NCBI RefSeq assembly: GCF_030704535.1 | Contig: NC_081815.1 | Coordinates: forward strand, 4,164,501 to 4,228,500 | Origin: Vitis vinifera | Taxonomy: Eukaryota; Streptophyta; Magnoliopsida; Vitales; Vitaceae | Length of the DNA stretch: 64,000 nt | Direction: 5' to 3' | Part shown: positions 25,478 to 36,784 of the stretch, one piece after another | Layout of the letters: each line of letters begins with the position of its first letter | Numbering within the stretch: position 1 is the first letter of the stretch | Made by a program: the position numbers and the translations under genes | Notes under the pieces: generated by a model | Told to the model about the DNA's origin: nothing | What the model saw: the letters and a program-made list of their open reading frames with translations, nothing else | Database searches by the model: none

Positions 25478-25987
25478 TTACAAGTCAATTATAGCCCTTT
25501 CCCAAACAGTTGAGACATCATTGTACCCTGTAATACAATGGGAAACCATCAATTCTTCATGCCTGAAAAAACTAAAAAGAAGAAGAAAAGAAAAGAAAGT
25601 AAACACAAGACATGCTTTGCAAAAGAGTAAAAAATAATGAAAAATGTGGGTTAAGAATCAAAATTTGGATTCTTAAATTTTCAGAACAATCAAACAGAAA
25701 ATAAAGAGAAAACATTTTCAAAGTAAATGCAACTCCAACCTGTTCCCATCACAAGTAGGGCAAATACAAGGGTTTATAACAACAGGGTCATACAGAGGAG
25801 GCCATTCGATTGTGGAGTTCCTCTTGCATAGTTTGCATATGTAATAGCCTTTTCCTCTACAAACCCCACAAGGCAATGCAACCTAAGATCAAACAACCCC
25901 ACCAAAATTATGTATAAGTATGTATACACAGAGAGAAAGAGGATCTCTTACGCATTTAGCGTCGCCAGCTGCTCGAAGCGTTCGCAT
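25478..25987 (-). CDS. Small DnaJ-type cysteine-rich zinc-finger protein
   Basis: Exons join(25987-25952, 25882-25740, 25562-25478) give 87 residues with consistent phases and consensus splice sites. The protein has CGVCRGKGYYICKLCK followed by NPCICPTCDGN, which are CxxC/CxxCxGxG repeats of the DnaJ central zinc-binding kind, here without any J domain. Related plant proteins continue after CPTCDGNR with a further CLNCxGKG repeat; here the last exon instead encodes HEELMVSHCITG and stops, so the final repeat is lost or replaced. The start is uncertain: in the next frame a hydrophobic reading MGAATAIIFGGMLTLSS runs just upstream (about 26050-26000), and a one-base difference would fuse it. Function is unknown; thiol or chaperone-related roles are family-based inference. 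Confidence 0.6.
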
Positions 25988-26289
25988 GGTGACAGATGAA
26001 GCTAGAGAGAGTTAACATTCCGCCGAATATGATAGCAGTTGCAGCACCCATGGCTCTGAGTGGCAGAGGCACACCGTCCACCATCTTCTTTCTCGTAGGC
26101 GTCGCCTCGAGCACCTGGTGTGCCTGTAAATACACATACCTGCAACTCTAATTCGCTCTGGCTGGAAAGCCTGGTTCTTTTCGTCAGCTCCCAAAATTTT
26201 ATGCACCAGCTCAAAACGCAGCATTCCTGTAGCGTGGCGAGTCAGGCGATTGGCCGAAGGTGAAAATTTATGGCCAAAAAACTTTCTCA

Positions 26290-26600
26290 ATGGAACGGGT
26301 TAAGGAATTATATGTATTACTAAATTGGAATGCATAATTTTCCTTTTACCACATTTTTCAATCTCTACCACTCTTGCCAAAAATCTTAGGCATCCCATGT
26401 GAGGATCCAAGAAGGACGATAACTAATATATATTGCTTACTATATCTCTGTTTAATTGAACATAAGATAAGTGATGCTTAATATTAATAGGATAACATGT
26501 GAGCTATTTGGAATTGATTTTAAAGAATAGTTTTTTTAATTTAAATGAATATGCTATTTGACAATATTTTTAAAAATAATTATTAATTGAGAATAGAAAA
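26290..26600. other. AT-rich intergenic gap
   Basis: Probably the promoter side of the small zinc-finger gene. Nothing else seen. Confidence 0.35.
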
Positions 26601-26603
26601 TAA

Positions 26604-26720
26604 GGAAATAATTGAAGGGATAGCCCAAGGGCTTCTTTACATTCACAAAGTACTCCCAATTAAGAATAGCCCATCTAAGTTGAAAACCCAACAAGATGTC
26701 GGAGGTAAAATCTAGGATAC
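26604..26720 (+). pseudogene. Scrap of receptor-kinase catalytic domain
   Basis: The bases ATAATTGAAGGGATAGCCCA lead into a block matching RLK positions 23935-24045: [14 protein letters not shown], then frame loss around the tyrosine, LRIAH, and a damaged KT-N region. It is a short, frameshifted fragment of the catalytic-loop exon of the S-domain kinase family, about 1.7 kb beyond the 3' end of the larger pseudogene. Confidence 0.75.
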
Positions 26721-26739
26721 TCTAGCAAGACTAAAAAAC

Positions 26740-27835
26740 AATGTGTAATATTTATTTTTGTAATTTGTTATATTCTTTATCGTATAATGAAATGTTCTCT
26801 TCCATTCATAAAGTAAACATAATTGATCGAACCACGTTGAAATCAAGGATGAAAATATCGGTAATCACGGATATATCGGTACTTCGATTTTACGGATATA
26901 TCGATGGATATTTTGGAAAAAAATATTGGTAAGTTTAAAATTGTTAAAAACTCATGAAAATATAAAGAAAACCTCATAATAATATAATTAGAAATATAAT
27001 AGACATTTTAAATTTATTTTATTGAAATTTTGATATATGTATAACATAATTTATCATATTTGATAATAATATCATATGCATCGATAAAAATATGAATTTT
27101 ATAAGTGCACATTTATTATTAAATTACACCTAATATTATGATATTTGATTATAATATGTCTAATTTTAAAATATATATTAATATTAAAATATGATCCATC
27201 TAATTCAATTGTATTAAACAATATAAAATAAATTATGATATATATATAATTTTTTAATATTTAATTAATTATTAATGATATTAAAAACATTATGAAGAAA
27301 ATTATATAATTTTTATATTTTTGGTAATTAATTAAAAGATTTTGCATTTAATTATAAAATAATTATAATTAATTTGCTCTTTAAAATATTCTTTTAATAT
27401 TTTCTTTATATAATGAGTTTAAGTATATATAAATTTATTGCACATTATATATCAAAGGGCAAGTTAGCCCAGATGATAAGTGGGTTCAAATCCCCTCGAT
27501 AGCAAATGGGAGGGGCACTGTAGCAGCACTGTAGCACATTGACTGCACTGTAGCGTATTTGACTTTCGTTGACTCGCGTTGATCATGCGATATATCAGGA
27601 AAAATCGTCAATTTATCGCCAAAATCTCCGATATATCGCGAGAAATAACTGATTTCTCGATATTTATCTCGAAATATCGCCAGACCGATATTTCTCCATG
27701 AAATATCGTGTCGATACCCTTCGATACACGATATATCGCGACATTTTCTTCCTTGGTTGAAACCATATGTATTTTTTATGTGATTTGCTTTATTTTTTGT
27801 GTTCTTCCTTTAATATGTTTACATTAACAACCGGT
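26740..27835 (+). repeat. Copia LTR 3' portion, split by a hAT-like element
   Basis: Positions 26740-26843 plus 27764-27835 read as one continuous LTR end (TTGTAATTTGTTATATTC ... AAACATAATTGATCGAAC, then TATTTTTTATGTGATTTGC). An uninterrupted relative lies at 28695-28855. Confidence 0.65.
26844..27755. mobile_element. hAT-like non-autonomous element, 912 bp
   Basis: The left end CAAGGATGAAAATATCGG and the right end read inward (CAAGGAAGAAAATGTCGC) are inverted repeats. Target duplications are GTTGAAAT at 26836-26843 and GTTGAAAC at 27756-27763 (7 of 8 match). An 8-bp duplication and CA-start ends fit hAT. Both arms are rich in ATATATCG words. There is no transposase frame. A tRNA-like box pair lies inside near 27463-27495. 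Confidence 0.75.
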
Positions 27836-28159
27836 ATAACAAGTAACATCAACGCCTTTGTTAAACGATGTCTAAGAGAGCATTGGTTGAAAATGTTTGG
27901 GAGAGTCTTTGTTGAAGATGTCCTGAAGAACCTTATTTGAAGATTTCAAGAAGAACAAAGAGATTAGAACATAGAAGAAGATTACAAAAAGGATTTTAGT
28001 TAAAGATGAAGTCAATTTTTTAAAATAAAAGAAGATGGTGGTGTGCGAATAAAGAAAGGGCAAGGAGAGAGAGATTTGAGGAAGAGCTAAAGACACTTGA
28101 TAGAGCAAGGGGGCTTATTAGAGTATAACTGGGAGGAAGAGTAAGAGACACTTAATGGA

Positions 28160-28652
28160 GCAAAGAGGTTTGGGGGAGGCAATGGGGCGGATTTTTTCAG
28201 GTACTTGCCTTGCCCTGCCCCTAATGAGACGGGTTTCAATTTTAACTAAACTAGTTTAGGATGAGTTTGGGAATTTTTTTAAAACCTAGGGTGGGTTTGA
28301 GTATTGCCTTGTATTGCCCCAATTATATATAAAATTAATTTAATTTAATTATTTTAAATATATAAATAATAATAAAATATTTTTAATAAAATAAGTTATA
28401 CAAAAATATAATAATTTAATTATATATAAAATATATTTATTTTAATGTAATTACAAAATTTAAAAGTAATTTAAAAAAAATTCAAAAAAGAGTTAAATAG
28501 AACGGGGTGCTGATATGAGAATTTCTCCTACCCACCCTTGCCCCGTTTAATTTTTTAAATGGGATGATGATGAAAATTATTTTGAATAAACGGGGTAAGG
28601 TTGAGATGGGGACGACCCATCCAAACCTGCCCCATTGTCATCCCTAGAGGGG
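28160..28652. mobile_element. Short TIR element with GC-rich ends
   Basis: The left end GGAGGCAATGGGGCGG and the right end read inward (GGATGACAATGGGGCAGG) are imperfect inverted repeats enclosing AT-rich sequence. Internal copies of CGGGGT/ACCCCG words add further pairing. The flanks are too degraded to fix a target duplication. Class is uncertain. Confidence 0.5.
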
Positions 28653-28694
28653 CCCATGGTTCATAGTGAAGATATAAAGTGATATAGTGGTATC

Positions 28695-28860
28695 TAATTT
28701 TTATCATTTGTAATATTTTCTATTTTATAACAAAATGTTTTCTCTTATTTGTGGAGGTAAACTTAATCACATTAAAACCTCATATTATTTTTATGTAGTT
28801 TGCTTTATTTTTATGTTTTTTCTTTAATATGTTTACATTGACGCTTCCACTAACACAATA
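28695..28860 (+). repeat. Second copia LTR 3' portion (empty-site relative)
   Basis: Same word order as 26740-26843 plus 27764-27835 but without the hAT-like insertion: TTGTAATATTTTCTATT, GTAAACTTAATCACATT, then TTTATGTAGTTTGCTTT. Confidence 0.65.
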
Positions 28861-29249
28861 GAAGCAAATCAGTAGAATACAGTGTCATGAAACTTTGTTT
28901 GTAAACAAAAGTTTAACTCTAACTATGAAATCCATCTCTATCGGGAGAGAACTTCCACTGACCACAACTATAATACCATATTAATAACCACAAAAAAATT
29001 GTTAATCTCATAAATTTCAGATGTACATCACACGGCCATGAGGCTGAAAAAGCTCTCCCTCAAAAAACAAAGAAACAGACTCAAAACAACAGGCATCCTA
29101 TATCATCATTCATCTTGTTAATACTGTATATAGGTCTGGAGCAAATATTACTGGGCCTAATGTCACTAACAGTTTCAGACCCAGCCCATACATATATCTT
29201 CTTTTATGGGCTTCCAACTTTCAACTTAGGAGTAATGATTTTATTAGAA

Positions 29250-30185
29250 GGGAGAATTATCCAAAAGGGTAGGCTGGGCAAAACAATTACTAGAAAGGGT
29301 AGTATCTTTTAATAATTATTGGTGAGGACTTTAGTAAGCTTAATATACCAAAACTGCCCTTTAACTAAAACTTTTAAAATTCAAAGCATTTAAAGCACTT
29401 CACTTTATTTGTCAATACATTTATGGTACGTGGGTCCCACATTTATTGTAATTATTGATATTTAAATTTTAAATCAAAATTTTGGGTTTAACCATTACAA
29501 TTATATATAATTTGTTATTTAAATTTACTATTTAAAACAAAAATACTTTTAAAAAATATTTTCAAAATATCATTTATTGTTTTTTTACCTTTTTTTATTT
29601 TTATTCTAATTTTTAATTTTATGAAGAAAAAAATAAGTTTATAATTATATAATAAAAATGATGATTTTTTCATATATATTATAAGTTTAAATTGATAAAT
29701 TATGTTTTTGTATTAAATTTAAGGAAGATAAAATGTTTAATTTTTCATTCAAATTCTCTAAAAATAATAAGAAAATGATAGAAAATGTTTAATCATTTTT
29801 TATTTTTATAATAAAATAATTTTAAAAAATTTATATGATTTTTTTTCCTTTGCATAGTGTTTATTTATTTAATTTTCATATAAATTTTTTTTCTCAATGT
29901 ATCAAGTGGATGATGTTAATATATTTGATATGTTGAATATTAATAAGGTATAAAAGGTGATTCTTAAGATTATTACTTTTATTATACAATACAAGTACAA
30001 CAAAAATATGTTATAATTACAATATAAATACATTTACATTACAATACATTACAATAGAACCTAATTAAGAAATTTATAAATTTTTTTATAAAAATGGTAA
30101 TTTTGTATGATCATACCATATTTCACAATATACCTATATCATAAATAATTTCTGAAATAAAATGAAATACTAATTTAAATTCACG

Positions 30186-30216
<31 letters not shown>

Positions 30217-30970
30217 CAAAAATTATTAAAGAATTTCAAAACACTAATAAATGTTGTTAATATATTAATACGATGTGTTAATACCAATAGGGTATGAATA
30301 AACATTTTTAAAATTATTACTTTTATAATAAAATATAGGTACGACATAAATGCATTATACTTACAATATAAATACACTATCATTACAATATATTATAACA
30401 TAATTTAATTTATTTTTATTTAATTTTTTCACGTGTTATATTACCCAATGAATAATTGTGAGTTATTCCATTTAATAGGTGTGTGTTAGTCAATTGAATA
30501 TTTATATATTATTCAATTGATGAGTGCTCGTAAAAAATAATTATTTATTATATTATGATAACAAAGTTTCAAATTGTATGTTTTATATATAAAATGATAT
30601 AATAACTTTAGGATATGGTTTTTATTTATGAGATATTAAAAATTATTTTTTTATAAGGTTCTTTAAAAAATCTCAATTTAAAAAAAAAATAACAAATTTT
30701 TAAATAGTTAATTGTTCAAAAGTGATAACAATTTTTTCAAGTTGAAAAATGTACCGTTGATTGCCTATCAACATGTACTTATCATCATGTATGGGTCCCA
30801 CATCATTTATCAACTTGTACTTATCATCATGTATGAGTCCCACATCATTGACAATCTCAATTTATTTATAAATAATATAAAAAACATATTAAAGGGTAAA
30901 ATGGTCTTCTAAAAAAGTGAGCCTTCATAGTCATTATTTTTTCTAACCCACCCTTTTGGGTAATTCTCCC
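29250..30970. mobile_element. Mutator-like (MULE-type) non-autonomous element, 1721 bp
   Basis: A perfect 9-bp target duplication TTATTAGAA flanks it (29241-29249 and 30971-30979). The left end GGGAGAATTATCCAAAAGGG and the right end read inward (GGGAGAATTACCCAAAAGGG) differ at one base in 20, and weaker similarity continues inward. A 9-bp duplication is typical of Mutator. The interior is AT-rich, has no transposase, and holds internal direct repeats (29990-30065 with 30300-30400; 41-bp tandem at 30766-30848). Confidence 0.85.
30766..30848 (+). repeat. 41-bp tandem repeat, two copies
   Basis: TATCAACATGTACTTATCAT... is followed directly by TATCAACTTGTACTTATCAT..., each ending in GTCCCACATCATT, with two or three differences between copies. 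Confidence 0.85.
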
Positions 30971-31109
30971 TTATTAGAATGTAGAATACCTTCACTTTTA
31001 TTGAGCAAAATTCTTCTTCTCATTATCTTATTAATATTGATAAAAGATAATATGTCAAGCTTAATAGTTTAAAAAAAAATAGATTTAAATTATCAAATTG
31101 TCTTAATTA

Positions 31110-31710
31110 GGGTTGCAATTTGAGTGGGATGGTTGAGTTGATGATTAATTCAAATCCAATTTGAATTAAGAAATAATCAACTCAAGCCTAACCTAATACG
31201 GACCTCTAACCCGAGGAACTTAATTCAAATCCAACCTAATCTAATTTCTCTAAATGTAGGTTGAGTTCGGGGTGATCGAGTTAGATTTAGATTAATCAGG
31301 TTGTATAATTCAAAATTCATTTATAATATTTTTTAAAATTTTTTTTTCTATATATTTATATCAAAATTTAAATAATAAATAAAACAAATTTTCAAAGAAA
31401 TAACAAACAAGTAAAAATAAATTTACATAATATATCTTTTTTTTTTAAATGAAAGAGAATATGATATAATATAATTTGATATTTTTTTCTTAAAAAAAAT
31501 TCTATATTATTACAATATACATTATAAATATTATAAAACATTAAATTGAGTTCAAGTTAAGATTTGATTGTTCAAAACCTGACATAAGCTCACCCAAATT
31601 GAGTTCGGATAAAAAAAATTAATTTAATTTCGACTCAAATATTGAAAATGATTGCCCAAATTCATCGAAAAGTCAAGTTGGGTCGGGTCATTCATCCAAA
31701 TTACACCAGT
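31110..31710. mobile_element. TIR element, 601 bp, with 8-bp target duplication
   Basis: CTTAATTA flanks it at 31102-31109 and 31711-31718 (the match can be extended by one or two bases). Ends: GGGTTGCAATTTGAGTGG on the left, and ACTGGTGTAATTTGGATG read inward from the right. Internal words such as AACTCAAG/CTTGAGTT type pairs recur. A second copy of the family enters at 63604. Confidence 0.65.
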
Positions 31711-31990
31711 CTTAATTAATTACAAAAATAAAAAATTAAATAATAAGTTTCAATCAAGAGACAACCAACAAATACTTTAGGACTGATATTAACATTATAA
31801 TTTTTTAGAAATTTGGATAATATCTAAAATATTGACATAATTAATTTAGAAATGCAAATAATATTTAAAACACTTGTAGATGTATTATATGTATTATATG
31901 AACATAGTCCAATGTGCGAGCTCCAAGGAGAAGTTTGCGTTGATGCGTTGTATCATGTGCAATTTAGCCATAACATGCATTCCCAAATAA

Positions 31991-32215
31991 CGTAAGTTGA
32001 GACCCCACCTTTCCCATTCTAAACCACCAAAGGGCGACAAGGGTCAAGTCAACTAAAATAATATAGGTCGTGGAGGTAGGAGGCACACCTCCATCTATTG
32101 ACATTAATACAAGGTATCAAATATTTTTAAATTTGGTCTCTATTCAAAGTCTTGCTTTGGCACTTGTGGGTTCCAATACCATGCTTCATGTTGAAAATTT
32201 GTTCATTGTTTTACA
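31991..32215 (+). repeat. Direct repeat copy A (about 215 bp)
   Basis: Matches 33141-33350: CCATTCTAAACC, AAAGGGCGACAAGGGTCAAG, TGGGTTCCAATRCCATGCTT in the same order. The long shared exact word is AAAGGGCGACAAGGGTCAAG. Confidence 0.85.
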
Positions 32216-32219
32216 TATA

Positions 32220-33140
32220 AAATATCAATTGATTGAACTTTCTAGAAATCCAATCAAATTCATGTATTAACTCCATTGAAGAGACATTATCAATTTTATC
32301 TAGTTGATCTTTGAGTTTAATATAAGGAGGGAATCTTTTAAGTTTTATCACCAAACTCTTAAAGGGTTTTTTTTTTTTAAAAAAAAAAAAAAATCTCTTT
32401 TGCTTTGGATTAAGGATAATCATTTCATGGAATCATATCAGAGGCCAACAATTAATGAAATAAGTTTTTTTTTTTAACATATATTGTTGAAAAAAACAGG
32501 TCCAAAAAAATGGGACAAATAAAAACAAAGTTAACGAAAAATTAAGAACGAAATAGATATTTATTGATTTTTATTGATTAAGACGTGACAAGTATTGTTT
32601 TTAAAGTGAATCTGTCATCTCAAGTATAAACTTCGATACGATAGGAAATTAGTATCCTACCTATAAAGAAAATTTTATGATGATATTTTTTGTTATCAAA
32701 TTACAAAAAGTTATTGAATTCATACACTTATGTAAAGGGTTTCTCCACGTAAGATGCATGTGCGGACAAGTTGTGTATTAAGAATTTCTTATTCAAACCA
32801 TTTGAATTCCCTCTCAAATGAGTTTGGACTCCTTAGGAACATGAGACTCCTTTACCTCTTCACAAAATCATAAGAATAAAAAAAGTGAGTTAGTATATAT
32901 ATTCACAAAAAATATGTATCCCTTTCCAACTTAAAATGAAAAAAAAAATTAAATATATTTAAAAAAGAAAAAGAAAAAAGCCTTTATAACCTCTTGTTTG
33001 GATAGTCAAAGGCTAACACATGGTTTGTAAGTTTGCTCCAACGTTGTTTTCAATATTCAAACATCTGAAATTCTATTTAATTTCTTTAGATTAGTTTGTT
33101 ATTACTTTATTTTTAGTCCAATGACATTAAATAAATAGTA
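32220..33140. other. AT-rich spacer between the direct repeats
   Basis: Nothing gene-like. It contains a T-run/A-run palindrome near 32368-32395. Confidence 0.4.
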
Positions 33141-33350
33141 CGTGAGACCTACCTTAGCCATTCTAAACCCCTAAAGGGCGACAAGGGTCAAGTCAACCAA
33201 AATCATAGGCCATGGAGATAAGGAGGCAAACCACCATACACAAACATTAAGACAAAGCATCAAATATTTTAAATTTGATCTAAATTCAAAGTATTGCTTT
33301 GACTTATTAGTGGGTTCCAATGCCATGCTTCATGTTCAAAATCCATTCTC
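33141..33350 (+). repeat. Direct repeat copy B (about 210 bp)
   Basis: Second copy of 31991-32215, 1.15 kb downstream in the same orientation, about 80% alike by eye. Confidence 0.85.
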
Positions 33351-35700
33351 AATTTCATGCATCACTACTATTAATTTTGTAATTATTAATTTTCACTAGT
33401 TTTGTCTTTTATTTTCTCTTATCTTCAAGCAACTTGACAATCTGTTAGTGGGTGACTTTGAACTTTGAATGGATACGTCTTATTATTTATTAATCGAGTT
33501 GGTTGGGTATTCAAGTTAGCTGATTCAATCCTATCAACTAAATAAGAGATTCAAATGGGTTGTTTATGGGAATTGAAGTGATAAAAAACTACCTAAAAAT
33601 CACCTCAATTTTAAAAAATAAAAAATAAAAAAAAACTCAAAAGGAAGATTCAAGAACTTAAAAAAAACAAAAGTTCTCTAAGAATAAAGGTGAAAAACTT
33701 TTGTACCATAAAATGGAGTGATTCTTGATTTTACTATGATTTCATTCCCGACTTGAAATGAAGAATTGAATGGTGAATTAAATTTTCTTTTTAAAATCTT
33801 GGATATTTAAAAAAAGTAATCCTAATTTTTTGATACTAAATATAGTCACATAATTGGAGAGAAAAAAAATTTGAGCTATATCACATGGGAATGGGAGAAT
33901 TTTTTTTTATTCCCTCTACTGCCCTTTTCAGAATTATTTTGATTTGAAATAATATTAGAGTTACCACGTGTACCAATAGGTGCGGACCGACTAAAAAACA
34001 TAAAAATCAGGAGGAAAAAAAAAACAAAAAAAAAAAAGGATTGAAAGCAAGTGATGACATAAAACAAAATAAATGTGTTGGACCCCAGGAGTTGGAGCTG
34101 CCCATGATGATATGTCCTGGACAATCACTCTATATCATATATAGAGGATAAAAAAAGGGATCAGATGCAGTTCCTCTCACTCTCACTCTCAGTATATGCT
34201 TCCATGTTCTTCTGAAATTGTCCACTTTCACTGAAACTTATGCTTTTCCTCCTTGTTTCTTTCTCGCAATTATATCCAGTTTCCTTTGTTTTTATATATA
34301 ATGGTGTTGTGGGGCTGTCAGATTGGCCATCTTTACCTCACTCCTTTCTCCACATTATTGAGGGAATGGAAGTTTTGCTGTTGGGATAATGATTTTGGTG
34401 CTCTCTCTTCCCCTTCTCCTTTTTAATCTTGTCCTTTTCTTTTGATTTTATTCAATTTTCTTTCATTCATATAAAGCCTTGTTTCATTCTACTACTTGTC
34501 TCTTCCTTACTTTTACATTCCTTCTGGCTTATTTCAAATTTTGATTTAAAAAGGAAGAAAGAAATGGAATTGAGGAATTGGGTTGGTGCCATGGATAAAT
34601 TACTTTAAATGACAAGATTTGGGAGAAGGCAGGGGAAAGATTGTGATGGTTGGGGGAGAAGAATGTATGGGGCAGGTGATGGAGGATTTAGTTTTCCAAT
34701 ATTTTTGTCACTCTGGACAACTGCAATTTTTGCTGGGTCTGCTGCCTGAAATTGCAACCAAAAGCGAGAATGATAAGATCCTGCAGACAAAAGTGGGGAA
34801 ATGAAGGCAAGGAGGAAAATTATTTCTCAATCCATTCCTTTTCCCTTTCTTTTTCTTTTCATTTCAACATATGCAAACGAGGAAAAATCCGAAGGGTTTT
34901 TTTTTGGTAGGGAAGTCCAAAATCCTATTAATTTGGATTAATAATCACATCACTACTTTAATGTCTAGTAACACGTATATATACAAGTAGAAAATAAAAA
35001 AACAGATAAATTTTTTAATGCGATTCAACGATCAATGTGATCCTTATGTCAATGAAATGATCAATACTCAACAATCCATTAATCAAAATGAATTTAAAAA
35101 GTTACAATGGTGAAACTCTTCAAAAACTCTCTCAATTGTGAATTCGATCTTTACAAGCTGATAAGACAGTTTAACTTTCGATATCCTAAGTGAAAAGTAA
35201 TAAAATTGATTCAAACTTCACAATCCAATAATACCAAACCATTTTAGTTACGAGATCAAATTTTATACAAGAAACAACTTCTAGTTAATACTTAGATTGT
35301 GTTACAAAAAATTAAAAAACCATTTTTAAATTCAATAAAAACTTCTATATACATTTGACTAATTTTATCTAAAATAATTATAATTAAAATATATATATAT
35401 AAATCAGGAAAATATAATTTTTCTTTTATATTTAATAAAAATTTTTACCGCATCAATATTATTCTTTGAAAATTATAATGTTGTTTATATTTTTAGTTTT
35501 CAACTAAAATAAAAAATAAGAAAAAATTGAAATTGGGTTATTAAGAGCATTAATTGAATGCAATAGAAAAAAAAAAAAAAAAAGGAAGTACATGGACATT
35601 TGGTATTTCCTAGTAAAACCTTTTACAATTTTAATTAAATGCAATTAAAAAAAATAAAAGGTATATTTAAAATTTTAGGTGTTGATATAAAAAGGCTTAC
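33351..35700. other. Intergenic; possible non-coding transcript at 34130-34560
   Basis: A TATATAGAGG box near 34136-34145 is followed by strongly CT-rich sequence (TCTCACTCTCACTCTC near 34175), as in plant 5' leaders, and by a more GC-balanced stretch to about 34810. No frame longer than 61 codons with any recognisable motif follows. It could be a non-coding RNA gene or a dead gene start. The rest is AT-rich. Confidence 0.25.
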
Positions 35701-35718
35701 TGGGTAATAATAAAGTGG

Positions 35719-35724
35719 CACGTG
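35719..35724. promoter_or_regulatory. G-box CACGTG upstream of the PINOID-like gene
   Basis: GGCACGTGTG about 1.06 kb upstream of the kinase start, beside a GC-rich patch. Confidence 0.35.
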
Positions 35725-35995
35725 TGCAGCCGCGGGCCCGGACTGGATACAGGTCCCCTTACATGGGTTCACATGCATGACAACCACACCATAAAAAGAC
35801 ACTAATATAAAATAAATAAAAGTGCCAGGTGGCACCTAATTTTTTCCTTATTATTATGAGGTGGAAATTAATGGGGCACGGGTGCTTCGTGCCTCCGTTT
35901 TTCAAATTACCAAAAGTGCCCACACTTTTTAACCTAACTGCTATTCAAAAGCTGGTTATATCAATGTTTGACCATCTAATTTGCAAGACACTGAA

Positions 35996-36026
35996 ACGAC
36001 GTCGTGTGACTTTCGTACGACGTCGT
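35996..36026. promoter_or_regulatory. Paired ACGACGTCGT palindromes
   Basis: The perfect 10-bp palindrome ACGACGTCGT occurs at 35996-36005 and at 36017-36026, 21 bp centre to centre. GACGTC is the C-box core bound by TGA/bZIP factors. The pair lies 760 bp upstream of the PINOID-like ATG. Confidence 0.5.
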
Positions 36027-36731
36027 TGGCTCGAGGGCATTTTATCCGCTTTGACTGTCTGGTGCAGAAAAGACACTATCCAGCATGAATATAACAAAAG
36101 TGCCATGGAATCGAAATGAGTATATCGGGATCAAGGTGAAATAAAGTGTTTGGAAAGTGGAAAAAGGGCGGATAAAGAGAGCATGCCCAAAAAGGAGTAA
36201 AGTTGAAAATTTAAATTGAAAATTTGACTAAGTTTAAGTGCTAATGATATTTGGGTGGACAATTGGAAACATTTTTAAAAAACAGTTCTTCGATTCTTAT
36301 AGTTTTAAAAAGTAATTCATTTTCAATTATTATTTTATGCATATAATAATTTCTTTAAAACAATTAAAACATGTTACTAAAAAACACTAAATTTTTGCAA
36401 CAAACATCGTAATACTATTTTTTTATTATACATTTAGGAAGCATGTTTTCAAATCTAAAATCCTATTTTATGTTTTTAAAAATAAAAGATTGTTTTTCAA
36501 AAACAGTTCCTAAAATAGAGTCAAGCTCCTTCATTATGCATTTTTTTATTCTTGATCGTAGAATGATTAACTTTCTTTTAAGGGTTAGGTTAGAAATGAT
36601 TTCATTGGCATGATAGATACATTATAATGTACTAATGGCAAAGCTGTGATATTTAGTAAAACAAGGGCGCAATATTGATTCACGTTTCTGAAATTCAATT
36701 AAGAAAGGCACGAGCCTATAACTTCAGCTCT

Positions 36732-36739
36732 TATATAAA
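36732..36739 (+). promoter_or_regulatory. TATA box of the PINOID-like gene
   Basis: TATATAAA, 46 bases before the ATG at 36785. The leader is therefore short. Confidence 0.6.
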
Positions 36740-36784
36740 GCCTGGGAAAGCAATAACAGAAGCGCATACGCATGTTCCCCAACC

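Noticed and set aside
35829..36119. 96-codon plus-strand frame
   Set aside because: It runs through probable promoter sequence of the PINOID-like gene and resembles no family.
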